Shown: in pieces, positions 41,815 to 50,890 of the stretch
Numbering within the stretch: position 1 is the stretch's first letter
Layout: each line of letters starts with the position of its first letter
NCBI RefSeq assembly: GCF_001879205.1
Contig: NZ_MLFK01000007.1
Coordinates: 434,001 to 498,000, forward strand
DNA length: 64,000 nt
Direction: 5' to 3'
From: Flavobacterium johnsoniae
GTDB lineage: Bacteria; Bacteroidota; Bacteroidia; Flavobacteriales; Flavobacteriaceae
Notes under the pieces: generated by a model
Seen by the model: only the letters and a program-made list of their open reading frames with translations
Told to the model about the DNA's origin: nothing
Databases searched by the model: none
Position numbers and translations under genes: made by a program

Positions 41815-44001
41815 ATGGAAATGGAACAGTTTTATTACGACAACAAAATTGTAAAAAAATTCATTTACGCCACTATTCTTTTTGGAGTAGTGGGTATGTT
41901 AGTGGGGCTGACCTTAGCGGTCATGTACCTTTTTCCCAATATCACAGATGGGATTTCATGGCTTAGTTATGGTCGATTAAGACCTTTACACACAAATGCC
42001 GTTATTTTTGCCTTTGTTGGGAATGCATTTTTTGCAGGGATGTATTATTCAATGCAAAGGCTGCTAAAAGCCAGGATGTTTAGCGATTTTTTAAGCAACC
42101 TGCATTTTTGGGGCTGGCAGTTAATTATTGTGGCCGCCGCAATCACATTACCATTAGGATATACTTCTTCAAAAGAATACGCTGAACTAGAATGGCCTAT
42201 CGATATTGCAATCGCATTAATTTGGGTTGTAATGGGAATTAATATGATTGGTACTATGCTTCGCCGAAGAGAGCGTCATTTATATGTAGCAATTTGGTTT
42301 TACCTGGCTACATTTGTGACTGTTGCGGTACTGCATATCTTTAATAACATCGAGATTCCGGTTTCTGCATTAAAAAGTTATTCTGTCTATGCTGGTGTTC
42401 AGGATGCTTTGGTACAATGGTGGTATGGACACAATGCAGTTGCATTTTTCTTAACAACACCATTTTTGGGATTGATGTATTACTTTGTTCCTAAAATTGC
42501 CAATCGTCCAATTTACTCTTATAGATTATCTATTATTCACTTTTGGTCTTTAATTTTTATTTATATCTGGGCAGGACCTCACCACTTATTATATTCTGCT
42601 TTACCTAACTGGGCCCAAAACTTAGGTGTTGCATTTTCAGTAATGCTTATTGCTCCATCTTGGGGAGGTATGATCAACGGATTATTAACACTAAGAGGTG
42701 CGTGGGATAAAGTTCGTGAAGAACCGGTTTTAAAATTCTTTGTTGTAGCAATTACGGGTTATGGAATGGCAACTTTTGAAGGACCAATGTTATCTCTTAA
42801 AAATGTAAATGCTATTGCGCATTATACAGACTGGATCGTTGCTCACGTACACGTTGGTGCATTAGCCTGGAACGGATTTATGTCGTTTGCAATTATTTAC
42901 TGGCTGATTCCACGAATGACAAAAACAGCATTGTTTTCAAAAAAATTAGCAAACTTTCATTTCTGGATTGGTACTTTAGGAATTATCGTATATACAATCC
43001 CTTTATATGTTGCTGGTTTTCAACAAGCTTCAATGTGGAAACAATTTAATCCAGATGGAACTTTAACTTACGGAAACTTTCTTGAAACAGTAACTGCAAT
43101 TATGCCAATGTATTGGATGAGAGCTATTGGAGGTAGTTTGTATCTAATAGGAATGTTGACCTTAGTTTATAACATCATCATGACAGTTAGGGCTGGTGAA
43201 ACGATTGAAGATGAATTAGCTCAGGCTCCTGCTTTACAAAAAATCAGCAGCAGCAGACTTAGCGGAGAAAAATTCCACTCATGGTTAGAAAGAAAACCAA
43301 TTCAGCTAACTATTTTGGCTACAATTGCAATTTTAATTGGAGGTATTATTCAGATTGTGCCAACAATTATGGTAAAATCAAATATTCCAACTATTTCAAG
43401 TGTTAAGCCTTACACACCATTAGAACTTGAAGGACGTGACTTATATATCAGAGAAGGCTGTGTAGGTTGTCACTCACAATCAGTTCGTCCGTTTAGAAGT
43501 GAAGTTGAACGCTATGGAGTTCAGTCAAAAGCAGGAGAGTTTGTATATGATCATCCATTCTTATGGGGATCAAAACGTACCGGTCCGGATTTATTGAGAG
43601 TAGGTGGTAAGTACAATGATAACTGGCACTTTAACCATATGTGGAATCCGCAAAGTACTTCTGCAGGATCAATTATGCCAGGTTACAAATGGTTATTTGA
43701 TAATGAACCTTTGGATATTTCCTTGACTCAGAAGAAAATGAAAGCCATGATTTCACTTGGAGTTCCTTATACAGAAGAAGATGTTGCAAATGCACAAAGA
43801 ACATTAAGAGATCAGGCAGTTAAAATAGAAAAAAGTTTAGAAAGCGATCCAGACTTTGTGAAAAGTTACGAAGACAGCAAGAAAAAAGCTGCGGCAAAAG
43901 GGGAAAAATTTATTCCTATGAACGAAAGAGAAATTGTTGCTTTGATTGCTTATATACAAAGACTTGGTACTGATATTAAAGTAAAAGAAACTTCTAAATA
44001 A
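41815..44001 (+). CDS. ccoNO: fused cbb3 cytochrome c oxidase subunits I and II
   Basis: 728 residues. The CcoN part (about 1-475) has multiple helices with heme/CuB histidines in RPLHTNAVIF, WWYGHNAVAFF, AGPHHLLYS and VAHVHVGALAWNG. The CcoO part starts with a membrane helix (about 495-520) and has one heme c motif CVGCH, axial-Met stretch GSIMPGYKW and GPDLLRVGG. The two are one unbroken frame, the usual Bacteroidota fusion, not an error. It reduces oxygen with high affinity and pumps protons. Confidence 0.93.
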   Translation: MEMEQFYYDNKIVKKFIYATILFGVVGMLVGLTLAVMYLFPNITDGISWLSYGRLRPLHTNAVIFAFVGNAFFAGMYYSMQRLLKARMFSDFLSNLHFWGWQLIIVAAAITLPLGYTSSKEYAELEWPIDIAIALIWVVMGINMIGTMLRRRERHLYVAIWFYLATFVTVAVLHIFNNIEIPVSALKSYSVYAGVQDALVQWWYGHNAVAFFLTTPFLGLMYYFVPKIANRPIYSYRLSIIHFWSLIFIYIWAGPHHLLYSALPNWAQNLGVAFSVMLIAPSWGGMINGLLTLRGAWDKVREEPVLKFFVVAITGYGMATFEGPMLSLKNVNAIAHYTDWIVAHVHVGALAWNGFMSFAIIYWLIPRMTKTALFSKKLANFHFWIGTLGIIVYTIPLYVAGFQQASMWKQFNPDGTLTYGNFLETVTAIMPMYWMRAIGGSLYLIGMLTLVYNIIMTVRAGETIEDELAQAPALQKISSSRLSGEKFHSWLERKPIQLTILATIAILIGGIIQIVPTIMVKSNIPTISSVKPYTPLELEGRDLYIREGCVGCHSQSVRPFRSEVERYGVQSKAGEFVYDHPFLWGSKRTGPDLLRVGGKYNDNWHFNHMWNPQSTSAGSIMPGYKWLFDNEPLDISLTQKKMKAMISLGVPYTEEDVANAQRTLRDQAVKIEKSLESDPDFVKSYEDSKKKAAAKGEKFIPMNEREIVALIAYIQRLGTDIKVKETSK

Positions 44002-44008
44002 CAGCATT

Positions 44009-44203
44009 ATGTTTGAACAAATAAAACACAATATGGAAACGATATCGGGTGTAGAAATTTACCCGATACTTTCCCTCTTGATTTTCTTTTTCTTTTTCGT
44101 AGGATTAGGCATTTGGGTGTTTTCTTATAAAAAAGATAAAATTCAGGAAATGAGTAATATACCTTTAGAAGAAGGGCAAGTTGTAATCTCAAAAGATAGA
44201 TAA
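44009..44203 (+). CDS. ccoQ: cbb3-oxidase subunit CcoQ
   Basis: 64 residues. A single very hydrophobic helix (YPILSLLIFFFFFVGLGIWV, about 18-37) is followed by a charged tail, the CcoQ/FixQ layout. It stabilises the oxidase complex in other species. It sits seven bases after ccoNO and four bases before ccoP. The antisense frame is a shadow. Confidence 0.82.
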   Translation: MFEQIKHNMETISGVEIYPILSLLIFFFFFVGLGIWVFSYKKDKIQEMSNIPLEEGQVVISKDR

Positions 44204-44207
44204 AAAA

Positions 44208-45146
44208 ATGAAAAAGTTTTTCCCAGTATATGTTAGAGTGCCGTTGATTTTCTTCATCGTATTCGCTTTGATGGAATTTTTTATAGACTCAGGTGATAAA
44301 CCGGCATTTATAAAGTACCCAATGGTGTCTGTCTTTTTATTTGTATTTCTATTTATTTTGATTGCAATCGAAATTACGCTTAGTGCTGTAAATCGAGTTA
44401 TGTATCAATTAATGTCTCCGGAAGAAAAGGCAAAATTAGAATATGAAAACAGTTTAAGTTTACAAGAAAGCACTTGGTTCAAAGAACTAATGCACAAGCT
44501 GACTAAAACTGAACCAATGTCAAAAGAAGCAGATTTATTGATGGATCATGATTATGACGGCATTAAAGAGCTTGATAATAATTTACCGCCATGGTGGGTT
44601 TATTTATTCTATATCTGTATCATTTTTGGTGTTATCTATGTAGTTCGTTATGACGTATTAGGAGCAGATGATCAGGAAATGGAACTTAAAAAAGAAATGG
44701 CTCAGGCTAAAATTGATGTTGAAGAGTATCTAAAGACAGCACCGGATTTAATGGATGAAAAGACTGTTGTTTTACTTACAGATGAACCAAGTTTAGCAGC
44801 GGGAAAAGAAATCTTTACAACCAATTGTGCAGCATGCCACCGTGCTGATGGAGGAGGGCAGATTGGACCAAATTTAACAGATGATCGCTGGATTTTAGGA
44901 GGTGGAATTAAAAACCTATTCCATACTATTACAAACGGAGGTCGTGACGGTAAAGGGATGATTGCCTGGAAAGGAACCTTGAAACCAAAAGAAATTCAAA
45001 AAGTAGCGAGTTACATTTTATCGCTGCAGGGATCAAATCCAAAAGATCCAAAAGAAGCAGAAGGAGAAGTTTGGGCAGATGATAGTGCTCCTAAAACAGA
45101 AACTGCTGCAAATGCACAAAAAGATACCACAGAAGTTAAAAAATAA
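44208..45146 (+). CDS. ccoP: cbb3-oxidase subunit III (mono-heme CcoP)
   Basis: 312 residues. There are two membrane segments near the N-terminus (about 8-25 and 35-60) and one at about 125-145 (PPWWVYLFYICIIFGVIYVV). A single heme c motif NCAACHRADGGG follows, with GPNLTDDRWILGGG. Proteobacterial CcoP has two hemes; only one CxxCH is present here. The C-terminal 30 residues are Asp/Glu/Lys-rich. It accepts electrons from the bc1-like or alternative complex and passes them to CcoO. Confidence 0.9.
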   Translation: MKKFFPVYVRVPLIFFIVFALMEFFIDSGDKPAFIKYPMVSVFLFVFLFILIAIEITLSAVNRVMYQLMSPEEKAKLEYENSLSLQESTWFKELMHKLTKTEPMSKEADLLMDHDYDGIKELDNNLPPWWVYLFYICIIFGVIYVVRYDVLGADDQEMELKKEMAQAKIDVEEYLKTAPDLMDEKTVVLLTDEPSLAAGKEIFTTNCAACHRADGGGQIGPNLTDDRWILGGGIKNLFHTITNGGRDGKGMIAWKGTLKPKEIQKVASYILSLQGSNPKDPKEAEGEVWADDSAPKTETAANAQKDTTEVKK

Positions 45147-45156
45147 ATAAAATATC

Positions 45157-46575
45157 ATGTCAAATTTACCAGACGAAGCTTTTAGAGATACCATTGGAAC
45201 TATAGATGAAGGTGGTAAACGAAAATTTATTTTTCCTAAAAAACCGTCTGGTAAATTTTATGATTACAGGAAAATTGTCAGTTATGTTTTATTGGCAATT
45301 TTAATTATAAATCCGTTTATAAAAGTAAACGGAAACCAATTTATGATGTTCAATATTATGGAACGTCGTTTTAATATTTTCGGATTCCCTTTTTGGCCTC
45401 AGGATTTTTACCTTTTTGTGATTTCAATGCTCGTTGGTGTTGTCTTCATAATTTTATTTACAGTTGTTTTTGGAAGAATATTTTGTGGATGGATTTGTCC
45501 CCAGACCATTTTTTTAGAAATGGTTTTCCGCCGAATTGAATATTGGATTGACGGAGACCGCGGTTCACAGTCACGTTTGGCAAGGCAGGAATGGAATGCC
45601 GAAAAAATTAGAAAGAGAGTCATTAAATGGACAATTTTCTTTATTATATCTTTTGTTATTGCCAATGTTTTTCTGGCTTATTTGGTTGGCAGTGATGCCT
45701 TATTGTTAATGATTGAGCAAGGACCAATTCAGCAGGCAAGTAATTTTATTGCACTTCTTATTTTTACCGGAGTTTTTTATTTTGTTTTTGTTTGGTTTCG
45801 TGAACAGGTTTGTATTATTGCCTGCCCTTACGGAAGATTACAAGGTGTATTATTAGATAATAAATCTATAAACGTTGCGTATGATTTTGTGAGAGGTGAA
45901 AAAGAAAACGGACGCGCAAAATTTAATAAAAAAGAAGACAGAGCCTTAACAGGAAAAGGAGATTGTATTGATTGCCTTCAGTGTGTTCACGTATGTCCAA
46001 TGGGAATTGACATTAGAAACGGAACGCAGTTAGAATGTACAAACTGTACCGCTTGTATAGATGAATGTGATCATATAATGGAGAGCGTTGGATTGCCAAA
46101 AGGACTTATTCGTTATGCTTCTGAAGATGAAATTGCTAAAAAAGAACCTTTTAAGTTTACTGCAAGAATGAAAGGCTATACGGCAGTTTTGTTTGTATTA
46201 TTGAGTATTTTTGTTGGAATGTTGTTTTTAAGAACTGATCTTCAGGCAGTTGTTTTGCGTTTGCCTGGACAGCTTTTTCAACATAAAGGAGATAAAATCA
46301 GTAATGTTTATACTTATAAAATTGTCAACAAGACAATGAAAGATTATAATGATATCCATTTTGAATTAATAGATCAAAAAGGTGAAATTAGAAATGTTGG
46401 AAAACAGCATTTTAAGGTAGTTAAAGAAGGAATTTCGCAAGGAACACTATTTATCGAAATAGATGAAATTTTGCTGGAAAGTGATAAAACTAATGTAAAA
46501 ATTGGGGTTTATAACGGTAAAGAACTTCTCGAAACTACTACTACAAATTTCTTAGGACCACGAAGTTTTAATTAA
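45157..46575 (+). CDS. ccoG: cytochrome c oxidase accessory protein CcoG
   Basis: 472 residues. Several transmembrane helices are visible, with the NapH-like motif CGWICPQTIF and FREQVCIIACPYGRLQG. A double [4Fe-4S] ferredoxin region follows (CIDCLQCVHVCPMGIDIRNG and CTNCTACIDECD). The C-terminal 100 residues form a periplasmic beta domain. CcoG is a copper reductase acting in cbb3 biogenesis in better-studied bacteria. Ten bases after ccoP. Confidence 0.92.
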   Translation: MSNLPDEAFRDTIGTIDEGGKRKFIFPKKPSGKFYDYRKIVSYVLLAILIINPFIKVNGNQFMMFNIMERRFNIFGFPFWPQDFYLFVISMLVGVVFIILFTVVFGRIFCGWICPQTIFLEMVFRRIEYWIDGDRGSQSRLARQEWNAEKIRKRVIKWTIFFIISFVIANVFLAYLVGSDALLLMIEQGPIQQASNFIALLIFTGVFYFVFVWFREQVCIIACPYGRLQGVLLDNKSINVAYDFVRGEKENGRAKFNKKEDRALTGKGDCIDCLQCVHVCPMGIDIRNGTQLECTNCTACIDECDHIMESVGLPKGLIRYASEDEIAKKEPFKFTARMKGYTAVLFVLLSIFVGMLFLRTDLQAVVLRLPGQLFQHKGDKISNVYTYKIVNKTMKDYNDIHFELIDQKGEIRNVGKQHFKVVKEGISQGTLFIEIDEILLESDKTNVKIGVYNGKELLETTTTNFLGPRSFN

Positions 46576-46587
46576 AAGTATATTATC

Positions 46588-47037
46588 ATGAAAATTAATT
46601 GGGGAACCGGAATTGTCATTGCATTTGCATTGTTTATGACATTTATTTTATATTTTGTTTTTGAAGTACAATCAAATAGTAAATACGATAATGATTTGGT
46701 TGTAGAAGAATATTACAAACACGATACCCATTTTCAGGAGGAAATGGCACGAATTCAAAATGCACACGATTTACAGCATAAACCTTTAATAAAATTTGGC
46801 GAGGAAGGAGTAAAAGTTACTTTTCCTGCCACTTTTGAAAGTGAAAAAATTAAAGGAAATATTTTATTATACCGACCTTCAAATAAAAAATTTGATTTTA
46901 ATACTCAAATTGCCTTAACAAATTCTTCTATAGTTATTCCACATAATAAATTAATAAAAGGACGTTGGGATGTCAATATGGAATGGCAGTATGAAGGTAA
47001 AAAGTACCTGACAAAAGAGGTTATTTACGTAAATTAA
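46588..47037 (+). CDS. ccoH: cbb3-oxidase accessory protein CcoH/FixH
   Basis: 149 residues. One N-terminal helix (about 7-26) and a periplasmic FixH domain with VVEEYYKHDTHFQEEMARIQNA at its start. FixH proteins support assembly of the oxidase, probably with CcoI. The gene follows ccoG by 12 bases in the same transcript. Confidence 0.85.
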   Translation: MKINWGTGIVIAFALFMTFILYFVFEVQSNSKYDNDLVVEEYYKHDTHFQEEMARIQNAHDLQHKPLIKFGEEGVKVTFPATFESEKIKGNILLYRPSNKKFDFNTQIALTNSSIVIPHNKLIKGRWDVNMEWQYEGKKYLTKEVIYVN

Positions 47038-47110
47038 TTTAACAGTTTTATTGTCCAGATAGTTACTGTGTCAAGAGTAATTCAATTGGCAGTAGAAAAA
47101 AACAATTAAG

Positions 47111-47812
47111 ATGTTATTTTCAGCATTTATATTAGGTTTAATCAGCAGTTTGCATTGTGTCGGCATGTGTGGTCCAATTGCAATGATGCTGCCTGTAGAT
47201 CATCAAAATGAAGCTAAAAAAGTAACACAGATTATTACTTATCATTTAGGAAGATTAACCGCTTACTCAAGCATTGGTTTAATTTTCGGATTGTTAGGCA
47301 GAGGTTTTTTCTTAGCAGGAATGCAGCAAAAAATGTCTATTTTTATTGGTATTGCTATGATTTTGATCGTACTGATACCAGAAAGAGTATTTGCTAAATA
47401 CAATTTTTCAAAACCGGTTTATAAGATTATCTCAAATATTAAATCAAGTCTGGGAAGTCAGTTTAAAAAGAAAAGCTATAAATCTCTCTTTACAATTGGG
47501 CTTTTAAACGGATTTTTGCCCTGCGGAATGGTTTATGTCGCATTATTTGGGGCTATTGCAATGCAGAGTGCCGGATTTGGGGTTTTGTATATGTTACTTT
47601 ATGGATTAGGTACGATTCCTTTGATGACAGTTGTGATATACATCAATTCATTACTAAAATTGCCTTTTAGAAATAAAATTCAAAAAGCTATTCCGTATGT
47701 TGCAATAATAATTGGGATATTATTTATTTTAAGAGGATTAGGATTAGGAATTCCCTATTTATCTCCTTCAAATATGAGTTTATTTGTTCAGGGAACTCCT
47801 AACTGCCATTAG
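47111..47812 (+). CDS. SafE/DsbD_2-type membrane protein linked to cbb3 oxidase
   Basis: 233 residues. About six transmembrane helices are present, with the conserved SLHCVGMCGPIAMMLP at the start and NGFLPCGMVYVALFGA in the second half, both containing cysteines. The family (sulfite exporter TauE/SafE, DsbD_2-like) recurs in cbb3 operons. A copper or redox role in oxidase maturation is likely but inferred. The stop codon TTAG is shared with the convergent hemN stop. Confidence 0.82.
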   Translation: MLFSAFILGLISSLHCVGMCGPIAMMLPVDHQNEAKKVTQIITYHLGRLTAYSSIGLIFGLLGRGFFLAGMQQKMSIFIGIAMILIVLIPERVFAKYNFSKPVYKIISNIKSSLGSQFKKKSYKSLFTIGLLNGFLPCGMVYVALFGAIAMQSAGFGVLYMLLYGLGTIPLMTVVIYINSLLKLPFRNKIQKAIPYVAIIIGILFILRGLGLGIPYLSPSNMSLFVQGTPNCH

Positions 47813-49173
47813 ACAGTCATCGAAAACAAGTTGGTTTCCGGTGATTTTCTTTTTAAATGCAAATCAAAAGCCATACATATATTACGTACAAATGGTCTTC
47901 CGGCTTCTGTAATTTTGATTTTATCTTCTTCAATTACAATCAACTCATCATTCTCTATTTCTTTTAATGACATTAAAACATGTGGTAGTTCTTTAAAATA
48001 TAAAGAATCCTCATTCCAGGAAGTTTCAAGTTCGCAGGTAAGATTTAAAATGTGTTTTCTAATAATAAGATCTTCATCATTTAAAATGTGCCCTTTTATT
48101 ATAGGCAGCTGATCTAATTCTAAAATTTGATAGTAATCTTCCAGTGTTTTTGTATTTTGAGCAAAACTATACCAGCTGTCGCTGATAGAGGAAACGCCCA
48201 AGCCAATCATAAGCTGTGTTTTTGAAGCGCTGTAGCCCATAAAATTTCTATGCATTTTTTTGTTGTGCGCGGCATGAAATAAGCTGTCTGAAGATAGAGC
48301 AAAATGATCCATCCCAATTTCATGATATCCATTAGAGGAAAGTAATTGTTTGCCCACTTCATAAAGTTTTCTTTTTTCAGAATCTTTAGGAAGGTTTTCG
48401 TCATTAAAACCGCGCTGGCCATTTCCTTTAATCCATGGCACGTGAGCATAGCTGTAAAAAGCCAATCTGTCTGGTTTTAATGAATTTGTTTTCTCAACGG
48501 TATCAATTACATCTTCTACGGTTTGAAAAGGCAGTCCAAAGATAATATCGTGTCCGATTGATTTATAGCCAATCTCTTTTGCCCAAAAAGTTACTTTTGC
48601 GACATTATGAAACGGTTGAATACGATTTATTGCTTTTTGAACTTTTTCGGCATAATCCTGAACCCCAAAACTTACTCGGTTAAAACCTAAATCGTACAGC
48701 TTTTTTAGTTGTTCATAAGTTGTATTGTTAGGGTGGCCTTCAAAACTAAATTCATGATTTTCGGCTTTATCTGCCAGACTAAAAATGCCGTTAATAAGCT
48801 GTTCTAAATTATTTGTAGAAAAAAAAGTGGGAGTTCCTCCACCTAAATGTATTTCTTTTATAATTGGTTTTTGTGGAAGTAAATCGCAATATAGACTCCA
48901 TTCTTTTAAAACGGCCTGAATGTATTTTCCCTCGACAGAATGATTTTTTGTGATTCGCTTATTACAGCCGCAAAAAGTACACATGCTTTCGCAAAAGGGT
49001 AAATGAATATACAAACTAATTCCATTTTGAGAATTACTTTCTGAAAAAGATTTTTGAAAAGATGATTTCCATTCTTCTACTGTAAAAGCAGCGTCATTCC
49101 AATAAGGCACTGTAGGATAGCTAGTATATCTTGGACCTGGTACATTGTACTTTTGGGTTAATGAAATTCTCAT
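47809..49173 (-). CDS. hemN: oxygen-independent coproporphyrinogen III oxidase
   Basis: 454 residues from the ATG at 49173. The radical-SAM motif CESMCTFCGC is near residue 60, with GGGTPTFF and GVQDYAEKV of the HemN family. In-frame ATGs at 49194 and 49221 fall inside or upstream of the -7 box, so the promoter decides the start. It converts coproporphyrinogen III to protoporphyrinogen IX without oxygen, supplying heme when oxygen is low. Convergent with the cbb3 operon and under the same operator type. Confidence 0.92.
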   Translation of the reverse strand: MRISLTQKYNVPGPRYTSYPTVPYWNDAAFTVEEWKSSFQKSFSESNSQNGISLYIHLPFCESMCTFCGCNKRITKNHSVEGKYIQAVLKEWSLYCDLLPQKPIIKEIHLGGGTPTFFSTNNLEQLINGIFSLADKAENHEFSFEGHPNNTTYEQLKKLYDLGFNRVSFGVQDYAEKVQKAINRIQPFHNVAKVTFWAKEIGYKSIGHDIIFGLPFQTVEDVIDTVEKTNSLKPDRLAFYSYAHVPWIKGNGQRGFNDENLPKDSEKRKLYEVGKQLLSSNGYHEIGMDHFALSSDSLFHAAHNKKMHRNFMGYSASKTQLMIGLGVSSISDSWYSFAQNTKTLEDYYQILELDQLPIIKGHILNDEDLIIRKHILNLTCELETSWNEDSLYFKELPHVLMSLKEIENDELIVIEEDKIKITEAGRPFVRNICMAFDLHLKRKSPETNLFSMTV

Positions 49174-49194
49174 AAAGACGGATTTAGTTTTCAT

Positions 49195-49238
49195 CAAAAT
49201 TAGTATTTCCAATCTAGGCATAAAATGACAAATATCAT
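49195..49238 (-). promoter_or_regulatory. Fnr-type operator and promoter of hemN
   Basis: On the plus strand ATGACAAATATCAT (49225-49238). On the minus strand a perfect -7 box TAATTTTG (49202-49195) is centred 33 bases downstream of the operator centre. Geometry equals that at ccoS and the PAS gene. Expected transcription start is about 49190, about 17 bases before the ATG at 49173. Confidence 0.72.
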
Positions 49239-49247
49239 GTAGAGAAA

Positions 49248-49276
49248 AAAAAGAGACTCATAAAGAGCCTCTTTTT
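49248..49276 (-). terminator. terminator of the 49297-49767 gene
   Basis: AAAAAGAGACTC (49248-49259) pairs with GAGCCTCTTTTT (49265-49276) except one base, with A/T runs on both sides. It insulates the hemN promoter, which begins ten bases further. Confidence 0.75.
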
Positions 49277-49296
49277 ACTGAATTAAATAACTAACA

Positions 49297-49767
49297 TTAT
49301 ATAGAATCCTGAATGATTTTAAGCCATTTTTTCGCAAACATATGATCCTGATAAGCGCTTATTTGTTTAATACGGTCATCATCGAAATCATAGAATGGAA
49401 TTGTAATTTTTTTAGAGGTTTCTTTTTCCTGAAATTCATAATCAATCTTTACAATTGTATCCGAATTTCCTTCTGTAGTTAAAACTAATTTACATGACGA
49501 AACACTTTTCAAATCTACATAGGTTGATTCCTGTTGATTTGGATTGAAGTTCATTAAAATAAACTTTCTGTTTTTTTGATCGATTGTAAGGGTTTTGTTG
49601 CTTTGAGATTCGGTTAAATCAAATTCCTGCGGATTGGCTGGATTGAATTTCTTCTTGATATTTAAAATTTTTGTTTTGTTCGCTGCGCTCGATCGTGCTG
49701 AAAAATAAATTGGAACGGCCACTATGACCGCAATCACAATGCCAATTATGGTTACACTTGTTTCCAT
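49297..49767 (-). CDS. hypothetical single-pass membrane protein
   Basis: 156 residues. A N-terminal transmembrane helix (about 6-24, IIGIVIAVIVAVPIYFSA) is followed by a soluble domain of alternating beta strands with FDLTESQSNKTLTI and KKITIPFYDFDDDRI, ending in a Trp-Leu helix. I do not recognise the family. It is well formed with its own terminator, so it is probably real. Confidence 0.7.
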   Translation of the reverse strand: METSVTIIGIVIAVIVAVPIYFSARSSAANKTKILNIKKKFNPANPQEFDLTESQSNKTLTIDQKNRKFILMNFNPNQQESTYVDLKSVSSCKLVLTTEGNSDTIVKIDYEFQEKETSKKITIPFYDFDDDRIKQISAYQDHMFAKKWLKIIQDSI

Positions 49768-49882
49768 TTTTTTGATTTTAAGTTTGGTGAAATAATATGA
49801 AACGATAAACAGTTTTCTAATTGAAAACGGCTTAATTACTTTTGAAGAATTCCTTCTTCAGAATTGAATTTCAAGGTTTTAT

Positions 49883-50230
49883 CTACCAAAAAAAATGGAA
49901 AGCGTAGAGCAGTAATAGGATTTTTTTGCTCTGAGTATTAAACTGATTCGTAAAGTTAAATGCAGATTTAACTGCTTTGTGCTGAGGAATAATAACCAGC
50001 AGCGAATCAAACCATTTGATTACAGCCGGATGGTCTGTTTTGATATTGGCTGCAAATTGATAACTGCCCTGAGGCTGTATAAATGCTGAAGAATCAGCAA
50101 TATCCTTGAAGAAGTTCGTATCCGTTTTTTGACTTTCGATTTGCTGTACAGGAAACTCGTTTGCCTGAGCAGCAAAAAGAGCTATAATCAAAAGAGATAT
50201 AAAAAATATGGCTTTACGAATCCAATTCAT
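49883..50230 (-). CDS. hypothetical secreted protein
   Basis: 115 residues. The signal peptide (IRKAIFFISLLIIALFAAQA, cleavage near residue 23) is followed by a mature part rich in Gln/Lys and Phe (FNFTNQFNTQSKKILLLLYA) with no cysteines. No named family. It lies between the membrane protein and the DoxX gene on the same strand with gaps of over 100 bases, so it is probably its own unit. Confidence 0.55.
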   Translation of the reverse strand: MNWIRKAIFFISLLIIALFAAQANEFPVQQIESQKTDTNFFKDIADSSAFIQPQGSYQFAANIKTDHPAVIKWFDSLLVIIPQHKAVKSAFNFTNQFNTQSKKILLLLYAFHFFW

Positions 50231-50304
50231 GGCTGCGAATTTAGTTCATAAAACACAATAAATGAAATTTTAAGTGCTAATTACTTCTTAAAAATGGCTT
50301 TATT

Positions 50305-50344
50305 ATTTTATCCTCAACTTTTGTTTGGAAGTTGAGGATAAAAT
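50305..50344. terminator. terminator hairpin downstream of DoxX gene
   Basis: Perfect 16-base arms, ATTTTATCCTCAACTT (50305-50320) and its complement (50329-50344), with an eight-base loop. It lies just beyond the DoxX stop region and ends on an A/T run. Confidence 0.8.
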
Positions 50345-50347
50345 GAT

Positions 50348-50770
50348 TTATTGCTGCATTTTAAAGTAATAGTCGGCAGAATGTTTTCCTCCTCCATAAA
50401 ATAAGAAAAAGATGCAAAGTAATAAAACTACAATTGCAAGAATTAAGCTTTCTGAATGCATACGTCCCATAAAATTAACGAGAACTGCACCAAATAGTAC
50501 TGGTAATTGAGCTGCAATTGCCCAGCGGGTAAGCAGCCCGAATACAATCATTATGCCTCCAATCATATGGGCTGGTGCGATGTAATGCAAAAGAAACATA
50601 CCACCCCCAAACTGATCTATAGGAGAAATTAAATCATGTAAATACTGAACATTGGTTACAAACGAAATTCCTTTCATAAATAAAAAAACGCCCAATATTA
50701 TACGCACTAAATCTACTGGTAAATAAGTATGCGAATTGGCCCACTTATTTAAGCTTTTGACATTTTCCAT
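50348..50770 (-). CDS. DoxX-family membrane protein
   Basis: 140 residues with four transmembrane helices. The DoxX/SURF4 pattern LVRIILGVFLFMKGISFV, MIGGIMIVFGLLTRWAIAAQ and VLFGAVLVNF is clear. Some DoxX proteins act in thiosulfate or quinone redox chemistry, but most are uncharacterised. Position next to the respiratory island is suggestive only. Confidence 0.8.
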   Translation of the reverse strand: MENVKSLNKWANSHTYLPVDLVRIILGVFLFMKGISFVTNVQYLHDLISPIDQFGGGMFLLHYIAPAHMIGGIMIVFGLLTRWAIAAQLPVLFGAVLVNFMGRMHSESLILAIVVLLLCIFFLFYGGGKHSADYYFKMQQ

Positions 50771-50890
50771 GATACTACGTGATTAGAAATTATATATAAA
50801 GTTACTAATTTTTAATCATATATTTATTTTAAGTACTTGGAAATAAGTTTTTTGCTATTTATTTAACACGTTTTTGAATTTCAAGAAAAC

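Noticed and set aside
41815..44001. ccoN-ccoO joined by a lost stop codon or chimeric assembly
   Set aside because: This fusion is the normal form in Bacteroidota and the junction has a sensible linker and membrane helix.
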